Source of the DNA: Agromyces sp. H66 | GTDB taxonomy: Bacteria > Actinomycetota > Actinomycetes > Actinomycetales > Microbacteriaceae | Direction: 5' to 3' | Assembly: GCF_004959775.1 (NCBI RefSeq) | Contig: NZ_SJZG01000002.1 | Span: forward strand, 434,001-498,000 | Length of the DNA stretch: 64,000 bases | In this document: one piece after another, positions 48,688-57,232 of the stretch | How the letters are laid out: every line of letters begins with the position of its first letter | Position numbering within the stretch: position 1 is the first letter of the stretch | Position numbers and translations under genes: made by a program | Notes under the pieces: model-generated | Database searches by the model: none | Told to the model about the DNA's origin: nothing | The model's input: only the letters and a program-made list of their open reading frames with translations

Positions 48688-49365
48688 CTACCCGCGGTCG
48701 GGTTCCACCACGCGCGACTCGTCCCACGGCTCCGACCAGCCGAGCTCGTCGAACATGCGCGACAGCACGATCGCGGTGAACCCCCAGACGACCCGGCCGC
48801 CGACCGCGAACGCCGGCGCGCGGTACCTGCGTTCGCCGAACGAATGCTCCGTGCTCGCGCGGTTCGCCGGTGCGATGAGGTCGCCGACGGGCACCCGGAA
48901 CACGTCGACGGACTCGTCGTGGTCGACCGCGGCCACCTGCGAGGGGCGTGTCCACCACGCCGGCACGGGGGTCACGAGGTGATTGCTCACGGGCACCGGC
49001 ATGGGGGGCAGCATGCCGAGCGGCTCGATGCCGTCGGGGTCGACGCCCGTCTCCTCGGCGGCCTCGCGGAGCGCGGCCGCGATCGGACCCGAATCGGATG
49101 CCTCGAGCCGCCCGCCCGGGAACGCGATCTGCCCCGGGTGGCTGCCGAGCGTCGCGGCACGACGGAGCAGCAGCACGTCGAGGTCGCGAGGGACGTGGCC
49201 GTTCGACGAGGCGGGCACGGAGTCGAGCACCCCGAAGAGCACGAGCACGGCGGCCGGGCGCGCGCTCGAGACATCGGGAAGCACCCGTGGCAGTTCGAGC
49301 GCCCAGTCGAGACCGCGCTCGCACAGCGCTGCGAGCTCGGCGCGGGGGTCGGTCACGGCGGGCAT
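48688..49365 (-). CDS. Nudix hydrolase, CoA-pyrophosphatase type
   Basis: A 225-aa Nudix protein with the UPF0035/CoAse pattern '[16 protein letters not shown]' followed by '[20 protein letters not shown]'. It probably hydrolyses CoA or acyl-CoA to phosphopantetheine and ADP. ATG 49365 is 6 nt from TAGGGT (49372-49377). It is divergent from the SoxR-box ferredoxin operon. Confidence 0.88.
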   Translation of the reverse strand: MPAVTDPRAELAALCERGLDWALELPRVLPDVSSARPAAVLVLFGVLDSVPASSNGHVPRDLDVLLLRRAATLGSHPGQIAFPGGRLEASDSGPIAAALREAAEETGVDPDGIEPLGMLPPMPVPVSNHLVTPVPAWWTRPSQVAAVDHDESVDVFRVPVGDLIAPANRASTEHSFGERRYRAPAFAVGGRVVWGFTAIVLSRMFDELGWSEPWDESRVVEPDRG

Positions 49366-49414
49366 GGATCCACCCTACGGACTTTCCCCTGTGCGTCGTC
49401 TCGTGGCGGCGCAT

Positions 49415-49445
49415 TTGACCTCAAGCATGGTTGAGGTCGTACGTT
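49415..49445 (+). promoter_or_regulatory. SoxR-type promoter: SoxR box in a 19-bp spacer
   Basis: -35 TTGACC (49415-49420) and -10 TACGTT (49440-49445) are 19 bp apart, the over-long spacing used by MerR-family activators. The spacer holds CCTCAAGCATGGTTGAGG (49419-49436), within a perfect GACCTCAA/TTGAGGTC palindrome. It is nearly the E. coli soxS operator (CCTCAAGTTAACTTGAGG). It drives the ferredoxin-flavin reductase-sodA genes. Confidence 0.85.
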
Positions 49446-49480
49446 GGGGTGATGCGTGTGTTGAGCCCGGAGAGCACCCG

Positions 49481-49807
49481 ATGACCTACGTGATCGCACT
49501 GCCGTGCGTCGACCTGAAGGACAAGGCGTGCATCGACGAATGTCCCGTCGACTGCATCTACGAGGGCGAACGTTCGCTCTACATCCACCCCGACGAATGC
49601 GTCGACTGCGGTGCCTGCGAGCCGGTGTGCCCGGTCGAGGCGATCTACTACGAAGACGACCTGCCCGACGTGTGGGCCGACTACTACAAGGCGAACGTGG
49701 AGTTCTTCGACGACATCGGTTCGCCGGGCGGCGCCGCGAAGGTCGGCATGATCCCGAAGGACCACCCGCTCATCGCCGCGTTGCCGCCGCAGGGCGGCCA
49801 CGAATGA
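49481..49807 (+). CDS. fdxA: 7Fe/2[4Fe-4S]-type ferredoxin
   Basis: A 108-aa bacterial ferredoxin with cluster-binding motifs '[17 protein letters not shown]' and '[20 protein letters not shown]', followed by a helical C-terminal tail as in actinobacterial FdxA. It is a low-potential electron carrier. It is the first gene after a SoxR-box promoter and overlaps the flavin reductase by ATGA, so its induction with flavin reductase and SOD points to a redox-stress function. Confidence 0.95.
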   Translation: MTYVIALPCVDLKDKACIDECPVDCIYEGERSLYIHPDECVDCGACEPVCPVEAIYYEDDLPDVWADYYKANVEFFDDIGSPGGAAKVGMIPKDHPLIAALPPQGGHE

Positions 49808-50337
49808 CGGACGGCACGACGGATGCCGCGGCCGCCGTCGACGAGGCCGCCCGCGCCGCGGCCCTCAAGGACGTCTTCCGCACCCATCCGGCGTCCGTGA
49901 CCCTGATCACCGCGTCGACGCACACGGGGCCGGTCGGACTCACGGCGTCGAGCGTGGCATCCGTCGCCCTCGATCCGCCGTCGATCTCGTTCTCGGTCAC
50001 GCGCGCCACTGGCTCGGCGGGTGGTCTGCTCTCGGCCGACACCATGCTCGTGCACTTCCTCGCCGATCGGCACGCCGACCTCGCGCGGGTGTTCGCGCAC
50101 TCGGGTGCCCCCCGCTTCACGCCCGAGCAGGGCTGGACCACGCTGGCGACGGGCGAGCCGCTGCTCGCCGACGCGCGTGCCGCGTTCCGGTGCCGCGCGC
50201 TGCACGTGGTGCCGGTGGGCAGCTCCTCGCTCGTCGTCGCCGAGGTGCTCGACGTCATCCCCGGCGCGCCGGGTGATCCCCTGATGTACCACGATCGGAG
50301 ATTCCACCGCTTCGACCCCGACGCCCCCGACCTCTGA
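49804..50337 (+). CDS. Flavin reductase-like (split-barrel FMN) protein 3
   Basis: A 177-aa flavin-reductase-domain protein: '[20 protein letters not shown]', '[20 protein letters not shown]', '[11 protein letters not shown]'. It reduces FMN/FAD with NAD(P)H. It sits between ferredoxin and sodA in the SoxR-box operon, so it could repair flavin/Fe-S redox states or supply electrons via the ferredoxin. ATG 49804 overlaps the ferredoxin stop. Confidence 0.88.
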   Translation: MTDGTTDAAAAVDEAARAAALKDVFRTHPASVTLITASTHTGPVGLTASSVASVALDPPSISFSVTRATGSAGGLLSADTMLVHFLADRHADLARVFAHSGAPRFTPEQGWTTLATGEPLLADARAAFRCRALHVVPVGSSSLVVAEVLDVIPGAPGDPLMYHDRRFHRFDPDAPDL

Positions 50338-50369
50338 CGCACTCCGCCACCTCGAAAGGAAGGATCACC

Positions 50370-51002
50370 ATGACCGCGTACACCCTCCCCGACCTGCCGT
50401 ACGACTATGCCGCGCTCGAGCCGCACATCTCGGCGACCATCATGGAGCTGCACCACTCCAAGCACCACCAGGCCTACGTGACCGGCGCGAACACGGCCCT
50501 CGAGCAGCTCGCTGAGGCGCGTGAATCGGGCAACCTCGCGAACGTCAACAAGCTCGAGAAGGACCTCGCGTTCAACCTCGGCGGCCACGTCAACCACAGC
50601 GTGTTCTGGCAGAACCTCTCCCCCGAGGGCGGCGGCGAGCCGCAGGGCGAGCTGGCCTCCGCCATCGACGACGCGTTCGGCTCGTTCGAGAAGTTCCAGG
50701 CTCACTTCACCGCCACCGCCCTCGGCGTGCAGGGCTCGGGCTGGGCAGTGCTCGCGTGGGACTCGATCGGCGCCCGCCCGGTGGTCTTCCAGCTCTTCGA
50801 CCAGCAGGGCAACGCCCCCCTCGGCGTCACGCCGCTGCTGCAGCTCGACGTGTGGGAGCACGCGTACTACCTCGACTACAAGAACGTGCGCGCCGACTAC
50901 GTCAAGGCGTTCTGGAACATCGCGAACTGGTCGGATGTCGCGTCCCGCCTCGAACGGGCCCGCACCGCGACGCAGGGACTCATCGTCCCGGGCGCGAACT
51001 GA
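50370..51002 (+). CDS. sodA: Superoxide dismutase (Fe/Mn family)
   Basis: A 210-aa cytosolic SOD. Metal ligands: His in '[16 protein letters not shown]', His in '[14 protein letters not shown]', Asp/His in '[15 protein letters not shown]'. '[10 protein letters not shown]' is present. Mn or cambialistic metal use is likely but not decided. AAGGAAGG lies before ATG 50370, 32 bp after the flavin reductase. A strong terminator follows at 51019-51049, closing the SoxR-box operon. Confidence 0.96.
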   Translation: MTAYTLPDLPYDYAALEPHISATIMELHHSKHHQAYVTGANTALEQLAEARESGNLANVNKLEKDLAFNLGGHVNHSVFWQNLSPEGGGEPQGELASAIDDAFGSFEKFQAHFTATALGVQGSGWAVLAWDSIGARPVVFQLFDQQGNAPLGVTPLLQLDVWEHAYYLDYKNVRADYVKAFWNIANWSDVASRLERARTATQGLIVPGAN

Positions 51003-51018
51003 CCGGTCGCTCGCCCCT

Positions 51019-51049
51019 GAGCCGCCGGCGCCGCCCGCGCCGGCGGCTC
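51019..51049 (+). terminator. Terminator of the ferredoxin-sodA operon
   Basis: 13-bp perfect arms GAGCCGCCGGCGC / GCGCCGGCGGCTC (51019-51031, 51037-51049) with a CGCCC loop, 16 bp after the sodA stop. Confidence 0.8.
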
Positions 51050-51067
51050 TCGCACGCCCTCCTCGCG

Positions 51068-51160
51068 GTGCAGGTTCGGCGGTACGGGCTGGCCGCGATC
51101 GTCGGCCTCACCGCGATCGGCGCGCTGATCGCCGCCATCGGCGGCGCGGGGCATCCGTAG
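51068..51160 (+). CDS. Possible 30-aa single-helix membrane peptide
   Basis: GTG 51068 to TAG 51158-51160 encodes a basic start ('VQVRRYG') and one hydrophobic helix ('LAAIVGLTAIGALIAAIGG'). It lies after the sodA terminator with no Shine-Dalgarno or clear promoter, so it may be chance coding or a read-through product. Confidence 0.25.
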   Translation: MQVRRYGLAAIVGLTAIGALIAAIGGAGHP

Positions 51161-51204
51161 CCCGCTCGGGAAGCCTCGTGGGCCATCGGGCGTTGCATCC
51201 TGGC

Positions 51205-52383
51205 GTGACCGACACCCTCGTGAGCCCCCGCGTCGACGGCTCGTCCGCGACCGCGGCTCGCACGGCCGACGTCGTCGTGATCGGCGCCGGGCAGGCTGGA
51301 CTCTCCGCCGCGTACCATCTGCGGCGTCGGGGCTTCGTGCCGGCGTCGGATGCCGCGGGCGCCGAGCTCGGCGCCGGACCGGGCTCGGCCGCCGGCACCT
51401 ACATCGTGCTCGATTCCGAGACGGGCCCCGGAGGCGCCTGGCAGCACCGCTGGCAGAGCCTGCGGATGGCGACCGTCAATGGCATCAGCGACCTGCCCGG
51501 CATCGCCAAGCCCGAGGTGGACCCCGCCGAGCCGAGCTCGGCGTTCCTCACGCGGTACTTCGGCGACTACGAGCGCGAACTCGCCCTGCCCATCCTGCGG
51601 CCTGTGACGGTGTCGGCGGTGCGCCGCGAGGACGACGACCCGGCCGGGCGACTCACGGTCGAGTCATCCGTCGGCCTCTGGTCGACTCGGGCCGTGATCA
51701 ACGCGACGGGCACTTGGAGCCGGCCGTTCTGGCCGGTGTATCCGGGGCAGTTCACGTTCCTCGGGCGGCAATTGCATACGAAGGACTATGTCGCGGCGAG
51801 CGAGTTCGCCGGACAGCACGTCGTCGTCGTGGGCGGCGGCATCTCGGCGGTGCAGTTCCTCGACGAGATCTCGAAGGTGACCTCGACGACCTGGTTCACC
51901 CGTCGTGCGCCCGAATGGCGCGACGACGAGTTCGATCACCGCGCCGGTCACGACGCGGTCGCGCTCGTCGAAGAGCGCGTGCGCCAGGGGCTGCCGCCGC
52001 AGAGTGTCGTCTCGGTCACAGGGTTGCTGTGGACCCCGTCGCTCCGGGCCGCGGCGGCTCGCGGCGCGTTGGAGCGGCATCCGATGTTCACCGCCATCGA
52101 GCCCGACGGCGTGCGCATGGCTGACGGATCGTTCCTGCCCGCCGACGTCATCCTCTGGGCGACCGGGTTCCGAGCCGCGCTCGACCACCTCGCGCCCCTG
52201 CACCTGCGCGCGCCCGGCGGCGGCATCGTGATGGACGGCACGCAGGTCGCGGCCGAACCGCGCGTGCACCTGATCGGCTACGGCCCGTCGTCGTCGACGA
52301 TCGGCGCGAACCGGGCCGGGCGGGCCGCGGTGAGCGGCATCGTCAAGCGGCTCGGGGCGGGCTCGAGGTCACGGACGGCGTAG
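51205..52383 (+). CDS. FAD-dependent pyridine-nucleotide oxidoreductase (FMO-like)
   Basis: A 392-aa flavoprotein with two dinucleotide-binding motifs: FAD 'VVVIGAGQAGLSAAYHLRRR' near the N-terminus and NADPH 'QHVVVVGGGISAVQFLDEIS' in the middle. 'VILWATGFRAALDHLAPLHL' matches the ATG motif of flavin monooxygenases. It probably oxygenates small molecules or acts as a ferredoxin-type reductase. The GTG 51205 start is least certain. Its 3' end overlaps the converging membrane-protein gene by 15 bp. Confidence 0.87.
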   Translation: MTDTLVSPRVDGSSATAARTADVVVIGAGQAGLSAAYHLRRRGFVPASDAAGAELGAGPGSAAGTYIVLDSETGPGGAWQHRWQSLRMATVNGISDLPGIAKPEVDPAEPSSAFLTRYFGDYERELALPILRPVTVSAVRREDDDPAGRLTVESSVGLWSTRAVINATGTWSRPFWPVYPGQFTFLGRQLHTKDYVAASEFAGQHVVVVGGGISAVQFLDEISKVTSTTWFTRRAPEWRDDEFDHRAGHDAVALVEERVRQGLPPQSVVSVTGLLWTPSLRAAAARGALERHPMFTAIEPDGVRMADGSFLPADVILWATGFRAALDHLAPLHLRAPGGGIVMDGTQVAAEPRVHLIGYGPSSSTIGANRAGRAAVSGIVKRLGAGSRSRTA

Positions 52384-53952
52384 GACGCGCCACGCGTCGG
52401 TCTCGCCCACGGTCGCCCAGTCGGCGGCGCACGTGGGCGTGGCGCGGTCCGCGGGCAGGAGCATCCACTCGATCCGCTGTCGCCACGCGGTGGTGCAGAA
52501 GGTCTCGGCATCGCGCTCGACCGCGCGAACCTGGTCGACCCGTGTCCACCACTCGATGAGGTCGGAGCTCGCGTACGGTGGCGACTTCCAGTCGACGTAG
52601 ATCGGCACCGCGGCGTTCAGGCGGATGTTCTCCTCGGCCAGGGGGACGATTCCGACGCCGGTGACCTCCGAGGTCCTCACGAGCGCGACCGCGTCGTCGG
52701 AGGTCGTCGGCGGAACGGAGCGCGAGGAGGCGAGGAGGCCGAGGACGGCGAGGAGAAGGGCCGCGACAACGGCGACGGACCAGCCGATCCCTCGGCCGCG
52801 CTCGGCAGACCGGCCAAGCCACGATCGGCTCAGCGCGCGGCCGACCGTCACGGCCAGGGCGACCGCGAGCGCGGTCGCGGCGATCGGCACCAGGAACACG
52901 CTGATCCGCCACGGGAACAGGAGCGCCGGCGTCGACGACCGGGTGAGCTCGACGACGACGGCGCCGGCCAACGCGAACGCAAGCCCCGCGCTGAGCCAAC
53001 GGGCGAGCCAGGCGCTCGTGCCCGACCGCCACAGCCACCCGGCGGCGATCGTGATGAGCGCGATGTACAGGAGGTCGCTCCTCGGCCAGTTCGTCCAGAG
53101 CGTATGGTGCGCGATGCGCTCGAAGGCGAAGCGCTGCATCGCCTCGGATGATTCGCCGGACGCTCCGCCGATGGCCAGCAGAGACGGATTGGCCGCGAGC
53201 GCGGGAGCGAGTACGCCGATCCCGATCAGTGCGTACCATCCGAGTCGCGAGGCGTCGCGCTTCCACAGGTCCGCGATCACGGCTGCTGCGAGCCCGACGG
53301 CCACCACCACGAGATAGGTCGGATGCAGCATGCAGCCGAGCGCGGTGAGGCTGACCGCGGCCACCGTCGGCTTCAGTCGGGCGCCGGCCGGGGCACGCCG
53401 GCCGACGAGCCAGAGCGGGAAGGCGGCGAGGAGGAGGCATCCGAACACGCTCGGTTGGAGGTATCCGCCGAGATACTGGCCGGCGAATCCGCTGAACGCC
53501 GAGAACTGGTTCACCCACGGGATCGGCAGCCGCGAGAGGATCGGCGCGATGGTGACGGCCACCAGGATGGTGGCCGCGACGGCGGCCCAGCGCTGACGGG
53601 CCGGCGGCGCCAGCAGGCGGGCCAGTCCGTAGATCCCTGTCAACCACACCGCCGTCGCCAGCCACGCCATGATCCGGATGCCGGTGAGGCCCGTCACGTC
53701 GAAGACCGCACGCGGCACGGCGGTGAAGAACGGGTACGGGTCGACGGTGCCGACGAACCAGTCGGCGTCGAGCGCGGTGCCGCGGTCGGCGAGCACGTGC
53801 GCGAGGTACTGGTTCTGGTTGCCGACGATCGGGGCCACGACCGGCGCCGCGAAGGCGAGGACCAGGATCAGCGCGACCTCGGGCCACGGCCACCGAGCGA
53901 CCCGGGCGAGTCCGGACTGCACGCGCACGACCGTGCTCCCCGACGCCTTCAC
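52369..53952 (-). CDS. Large polytopic membrane protein (glycosyltransferase-like layout)
   Basis: A 527-aa protein with about eleven hydrophobic helices and a C-terminal soluble domain containing Trp/Cys-rich stretches ('AETFCTTAWRQRIEWMLLPA', 'TPTCAADWATVGETDAW'). The layout resembles GT-C-type membrane glycosyltransferases, but no DD/DE catalytic loop is certain, so the function is open. GTG 53952. It starts 34 bp after the DDN-family gene and may be in the same transcript. Confidence 0.75.
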   Translation of the reverse strand: MKASGSTVVRVQSGLARVARWPWPEVALILVLAFAAPVVAPIVGNQNQYLAHVLADRGTALDADWFVGTVDPYPFFTAVPRAVFDVTGLTGIRIMAWLATAVWLTGIYGLARLLAPPARQRWAAVAATILVAVTIAPILSRLPIPWVNQFSAFSGFAGQYLGGYLQPSVFGCLLLAAFPLWLVGRRAPAGARLKPTVAAVSLTALGCMLHPTYLVVVAVGLAAAVIADLWKRDASRLGWYALIGIGVLAPALAANPSLLAIGGASGESSEAMQRFAFERIAHHTLWTNWPRSDLLYIALITIAAGWLWRSGTSAWLARWLSAGLAFALAGAVVVELTRSSTPALLFPWRISVFLVPIAATALAVALAVTVGRALSRSWLGRSAERGRGIGWSVAVVAALLLAVLGLLASSRSVPPTTSDDAVALVRTSEVTGVGIVPLAEENIRLNAAVPIYVDWKSPPYASSDLIEWWTRVDQVRAVERDAETFCTTAWRQRIEWMLLPADRATPTCAADWATVGETDAWRVLRRP

Positions 53953-53986
53953 CCGAACAGCATGTCAGAGCGTTGCGTCCAGGCCA

Positions 53987-54478
53987 TCACGCCACGGGCT
54001 CGAGGCGGAAGACCCGGAACTCCCGCCCGGCGGCGCGCTCGTAGCGCCGGTAACCGGGCAGCACGTCATCGAGGCGTTCCCACGCCTGTTCCCGCTCGGC
54101 CCCCGTCAGCAGAGTCGCCGTGACCCGGGTGCGATGGCGGCCGCGTTCGACCTCGGCGCCGGGGTACGCGATGAGGTTGTACGTCCATCCCGGATGCCGC
54201 GGCCTCGCGAAGTTGCTCCCCGCGACGAACAGCGTGCGATCCGAGGCATCCGGAGCGCAGATGAGTTCCGCTCGTCGCGGGAGCCCCGTGCGCGCGCCTG
54301 TCGTGTGCAGCACGAGCGACGGCACGGCGAGCTCGCTGATCGGCCCGGCCCGCCGCGTGACGACGCGATAGGCACGCTCGAGCGGCGGCATGACGGTCGG
54401 CCCGACGGCGCCGAAGAACGCCGAGTGCGAGGCACTCGACACGATCCGTCGCATCCACCTGGGCAGCATGCACCTCAC
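53987..54478 (-). CDS. F420-type nitroreductase/quinone reductase (DDN family), paralogue 2
   Basis: A 163-aa paralogue of the protein at 23996-24502. Shared blocks are 'VPSLVLHTTGARTGLPRRAE' and 'SNFARPRHPGWTYNLIAYPG', ending in '..GYRRYERAAGREFRVFRL'. Probable F420H2-dependent reductase. GTG 54478 has GGGGAGA 8 nt upstream, and an in-frame ATG at 54469 is an alternative. It lies just downstream of the TDT transporter gene. Confidence 0.83.
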   Translation of the reverse strand: MRCMLPRWMRRIVSSASHSAFFGAVGPTVMPPLERAYRVVTRRAGPISELAVPSLVLHTTGARTGLPRRAELICAPDASDRTLFVAGSNFARPRHPGWTYNLIAYPGAEVERGRHRTRVTATLLTGAEREQAWERLDDVLPGYRRYERAAGREFRVFRLEPVA

Positions 54479-54497
54479 GCGTCGATTCTCCCCGACG

Positions 54498-55655
54498 TCA
54501 GGCCGCCGGGCGCGGCGGGAGGAACAGCGTGCCCCGGATGACGCTGCCGTGGAAGGTGCGCGCCGCGACGAGCAGCCACGCGGCGACGAGCGCGACGTAG
54601 GCGATCATCGCGAGCACCGCGAGCGCGTCGAGCCCGGTATGCAGGGCGAGCCCGCTGATCCCCGTGACGCAGGTGCCGACGGGGAAGGTGAACGACCACC
54701 AGGTGAGCGTGAGGGGCAGGTGCTCCCGCGCGGTGCGCACGGTGATGGCGAGCGCCAGCATGGCCCACAGCAGCGCGAACCCGAGCATCGGCACCCCGAA
54801 GGCGACCCCGAGGTGCAGCAGCGCCTGCGCGGTGGAGGCGTCGACCGCGAGATGCGCGGTCCCGCCGAGCAGGTTGGCCGCCGTGATCGATTGCCCGAGG
54901 GGTCCGAGCACGATCCACAGCGTGGGAACCATGGCTGCCGGGCCGATCTTGTGCATGGTGAGCCGCGACCAGATCAGGGTGATGATGACGATCGAGCTCA
55001 CCAGGGTCAGGCCGAACATCGCGTAGCACGCCCAGAGCATCGTGGCGCGGGCCTGTCCCTCGGGGAGGTATGCCACGAGGAGAGCACCCGTGGATGCGGA
55101 CACCATGGGTGGCACCACCGGCATCAGCCAACCACCGAACGCGCTCTCGGGCTGCACGTCGTGTCGTGTGAAGGCGAGGTACGGCACCGCGACGGCTGCG
55201 ACGAGGCCGAGCGCGGTTCCGGTGCTCCAGAGCACCCAGTCGACCGCGACGGCGACCTCCTCGCCGAGCACGTCCCGGCCGAGCAGCAGCGTTCCCGCCC
55301 CGACGGTGAGCAGCGCCATGGGCGGCGCCCCGTAGAAGTGGGCCATGACCGGATTCAGGTGGTGCGTGCGCGCCGTGGAGCGATACAGCCGCCAGTGCAG
55401 CGCGGTGGCGATGAGCAGCGCCACCAGGAGGACGCTCGACAACGCCCACACCGCGGTGGCCGCCGGCCGCAGGCCCGGGAACTGCAGGGGCAGCGTCACC
55501 GCGGCATTGGCCACGATCCCGGTGCCCATGATCGACGCGAACCAGTTCGGCGTCAGATGCGCCACCGCCTGTCGCGGATGCGCGAGGTCGCGCAGAAGCG
55601 CCCGCCGGCGGATCGGCACCGGCTGCGACGGAAGTTGATCGAGCGTTGCGGTCAT
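54498..55655 (-). CDS. TDT-family (TehA/SLAC1-like) transporter
   Basis: A 385-aa ten-helix transporter of the tellurite-resistance/dicarboxylate (TDT, SLAC1) family: 'HLTPNWFASIMGTGIVANAA', 'GGWLMPVVPPMVSASTGALL', 'WWSFTFPVGTCVTGISGLAL'. Members export C4-dicarboxylates or sulfite or conduct anions. ATG 55655, with an ATG at 55664 also in frame. It is divergent from a LysR regulator, which probably controls it. Confidence 0.9.
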   Translation of the reverse strand: MTATLDQLPSQPVPIRRRALLRDLAHPRQAVAHLTPNWFASIMGTGIVANAAVTLPLQFPGLRPAATAVWALSSVLLVALLIATALHWRLYRSTARTHHLNPVMAHFYGAPPMALLTVGAGTLLLGRDVLGEEVAVAVDWVLWSTGTALGLVAAVAVPYLAFTRHDVQPESAFGGWLMPVVPPMVSASTGALLVAYLPEGQARATMLWACYAMFGLTLVSSIVIITLIWSRLTMHKIGPAAMVPTLWIVLGPLGQSITAANLLGGTAHLAVDASTAQALLHLGVAFGVPMLGFALLWAMLALAITVRTAREHLPLTLTWWSFTFPVGTCVTGISGLALHTGLDALAVLAMIAYVALVAAWLLVAARTFHGSVIRGTLFLPPRPAA

Positions 55656-55725
55656 GCATTCCATGCTTCGCCGGGCGGCGAACGCGCGGTAGAGGATCCT
55701 ATTTGGGGTGGCACAATGATCGCTT

Positions 55726-56619
55726 GTGACCACTCCGCGCATCGACCTCGTGACGCTTCGTGCACTCGACGCGATCGCACGGGCCGGCGGCGTCGGCGCC
55801 GCGGCCGTCGAGATCGGGATGTCGCAGCAGGCGGTCTCCGCGCGCATTCGCGCCGCGGAGGAGCGAATGGGACTGAACCTGCTCCACCGAAGCCGCAGCG
55901 GGTCGACGCTCACCCCCGAGGGACAGTTGATCGTGGAATGGGGTGCACCGGTGTTGGCAGCCGAGGCGGCCTTCCTCGCCTCGGTGGCCACGCTCGCGGC
56001 GGGCGGGCGTCACGCGCTGATGGTCGCCGCCAGCCAGTCGGTCGCGGAGGCGTACATGCCGGGCTGGATCGCCGCGTTCCGCTCGCGGGGCGTCGAGGCC
56101 GACGTGCACCTCGCCTCGGGCAACAGCGAGTGGGTCGTCACCCGGGTCCGCGACGGCAGGGCCCAGCTCGGCCTCATCGAGTCCCCCACCATCCCGCCGG
56201 ATCTGCAGTCGACCGTCGTCGGCGCCGACCCCCTCGTGATCGCCGTCGCGCCGACGCACGCATGGGCCGGGCGAAGCACTCCACTCGGCGCCGGTGAACT
56301 CGCCCGCACCCCACTCGTGATGCGCGAGCGGGGGTCGGGCACCCGGACCACCCTCGAGTTCGCCCTGGCGGAGCGCGGCCTCCCCGACCTCGCGGCCCCC
56401 GCAGCAGAGCTGTCGTCGACGGGAGCGATCCGCGCGGCGATCATCGGCGGTGTCGCTCCCGGCGTCGTGAGCCGTGCCCTCATCGCGGACGACGTCGCCG
56501 CCGGGCGCATGACCGTGGTTCCGGCGGACGTCCCTCTCGTCCGTCCGCTCACCGCGATCTGGAACGGCGTCCTCGACTCGAACGCCAGGGCGTTCCTCGA
56601 AGCCGTGGCCTCGAGCTGA
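55726..56619 (+). CDS. LysR-family regulator beside the TDT transporter
   Basis: A 297-aa LysR protein: wHTH 'LRALDAIARAGGVGAAAVEI', 'MSQQAVSARIRAAEERMGLN', then an effector domain. It is divergent from the TDT transporter across 70 bp, so the transporter is the expected target. The inducer, perhaps an organic anion or sulfite, is not readable. The GTG start lies near a weak CACAAT hexamer. Confidence 0.9.
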   Translation: MTTPRIDLVTLRALDAIARAGGVGAAAVEIGMSQQAVSARIRAAEERMGLNLLHRSRSGSTLTPEGQLIVEWGAPVLAAEAAFLASVATLAAGGRHALMVAASQSVAEAYMPGWIAAFRSRGVEADVHLASGNSEWVVTRVRDGRAQLGLIESPTIPPDLQSTVVGADPLVIAVAPTHAWAGRSTPLGAGELARTPLVMRERGSGTRTTLEFALAERGLPDLAAPAAELSSTGAIRAAIIGGVAPGVVSRALIADDVAAGRMTVVPADVPLVRPLTAIWNGVLDSNARAFLEAVASS

Positions 56620-56631
56620 GGCATCCGCAGC

Positions 56632-57213
56632 CTACGTCGACGTCGGATGCAGCGGGATACCGGCGGCCCGCGCCGGCTCGGCGTACGCCCGCGCGAGGTC
56701 GGCGACGGTGGCGTGCGCGTTCAGCCCGCTCGGGTTCGGCACCACCCAGAGCTCGGCGCCGCCGAAGCGCTCATCCTGACGCCCGGCGAGCGCCTTCGGT
56801 CGGTCGAACCCCTGCCGGTACGCCGTGAGCCCGACGACGGCGACGACCTGCGGGTGCCACCGCGCCACGTCGCCGGCCAGCCGCAGCGCGCCTGCCCGCA
56901 ACTCCTCACGGGTGAGCTCGTCGGCCCGTGCGGTGGCCCGGTGCACGAGGTTCGAGATGCCGATGCCGGCGTCGAGGAACATCCGACGGTCCTCGTCGGA
57001 GAGGCCCTTCGCGAAGTCGGGCCGCCTCGGGATGACGCCCGCCGCGGCGAGCGCGGGATAGAACCGGTTGCCCGGATGCGCGAAGTGCGTGCCGGTCGCC
57101 GCCGTCCAGAGCCCGGGGTTGATGCCCACGAACACGAGCTTCGGATGCTCCGGCATCAGGTCGTCGACGCTCGCACCGCGATACGACTCGAGCTCGGCAC
57201 GCGTGAATCCCAC
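56632..57213 (-). CDS. mug: Mismatch-specific (G:U/G:T) DNA glycosylase
   Basis: A 193-aa uracil-DNA-glycosylase-superfamily enzyme of the Mug type: catalytic 'LVFVGINPGLWTAATGTHFA' and the wedge motif 'VVPNPSGLNAHAT'. It excises uracil, thymine or ethenocytosine opposite G. GTG 57213 has AGGGAGA 8 nt upstream. It starts 19 bp after the Fic gene stop and may be cotranscribed with it. Confidence 0.92.
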   Translation of the reverse strand: MGFTRAELESYRGASVDDLMPEHPKLVFVGINPGLWTAATGTHFAHPGNRFYPALAAAGVIPRRPDFAKGLSDEDRRMFLDAGIGISNLVHRATARADELTREELRAGALRLAGDVARWHPQVVAVVGLTAYRQGFDRPKALAGRQDERFGGAELWVVPNPSGLNAHATVADLARAYAEPARAAGIPLHPTST

Positions 57214-57232
57214 AGGCCGATTCTCCCTCGCC

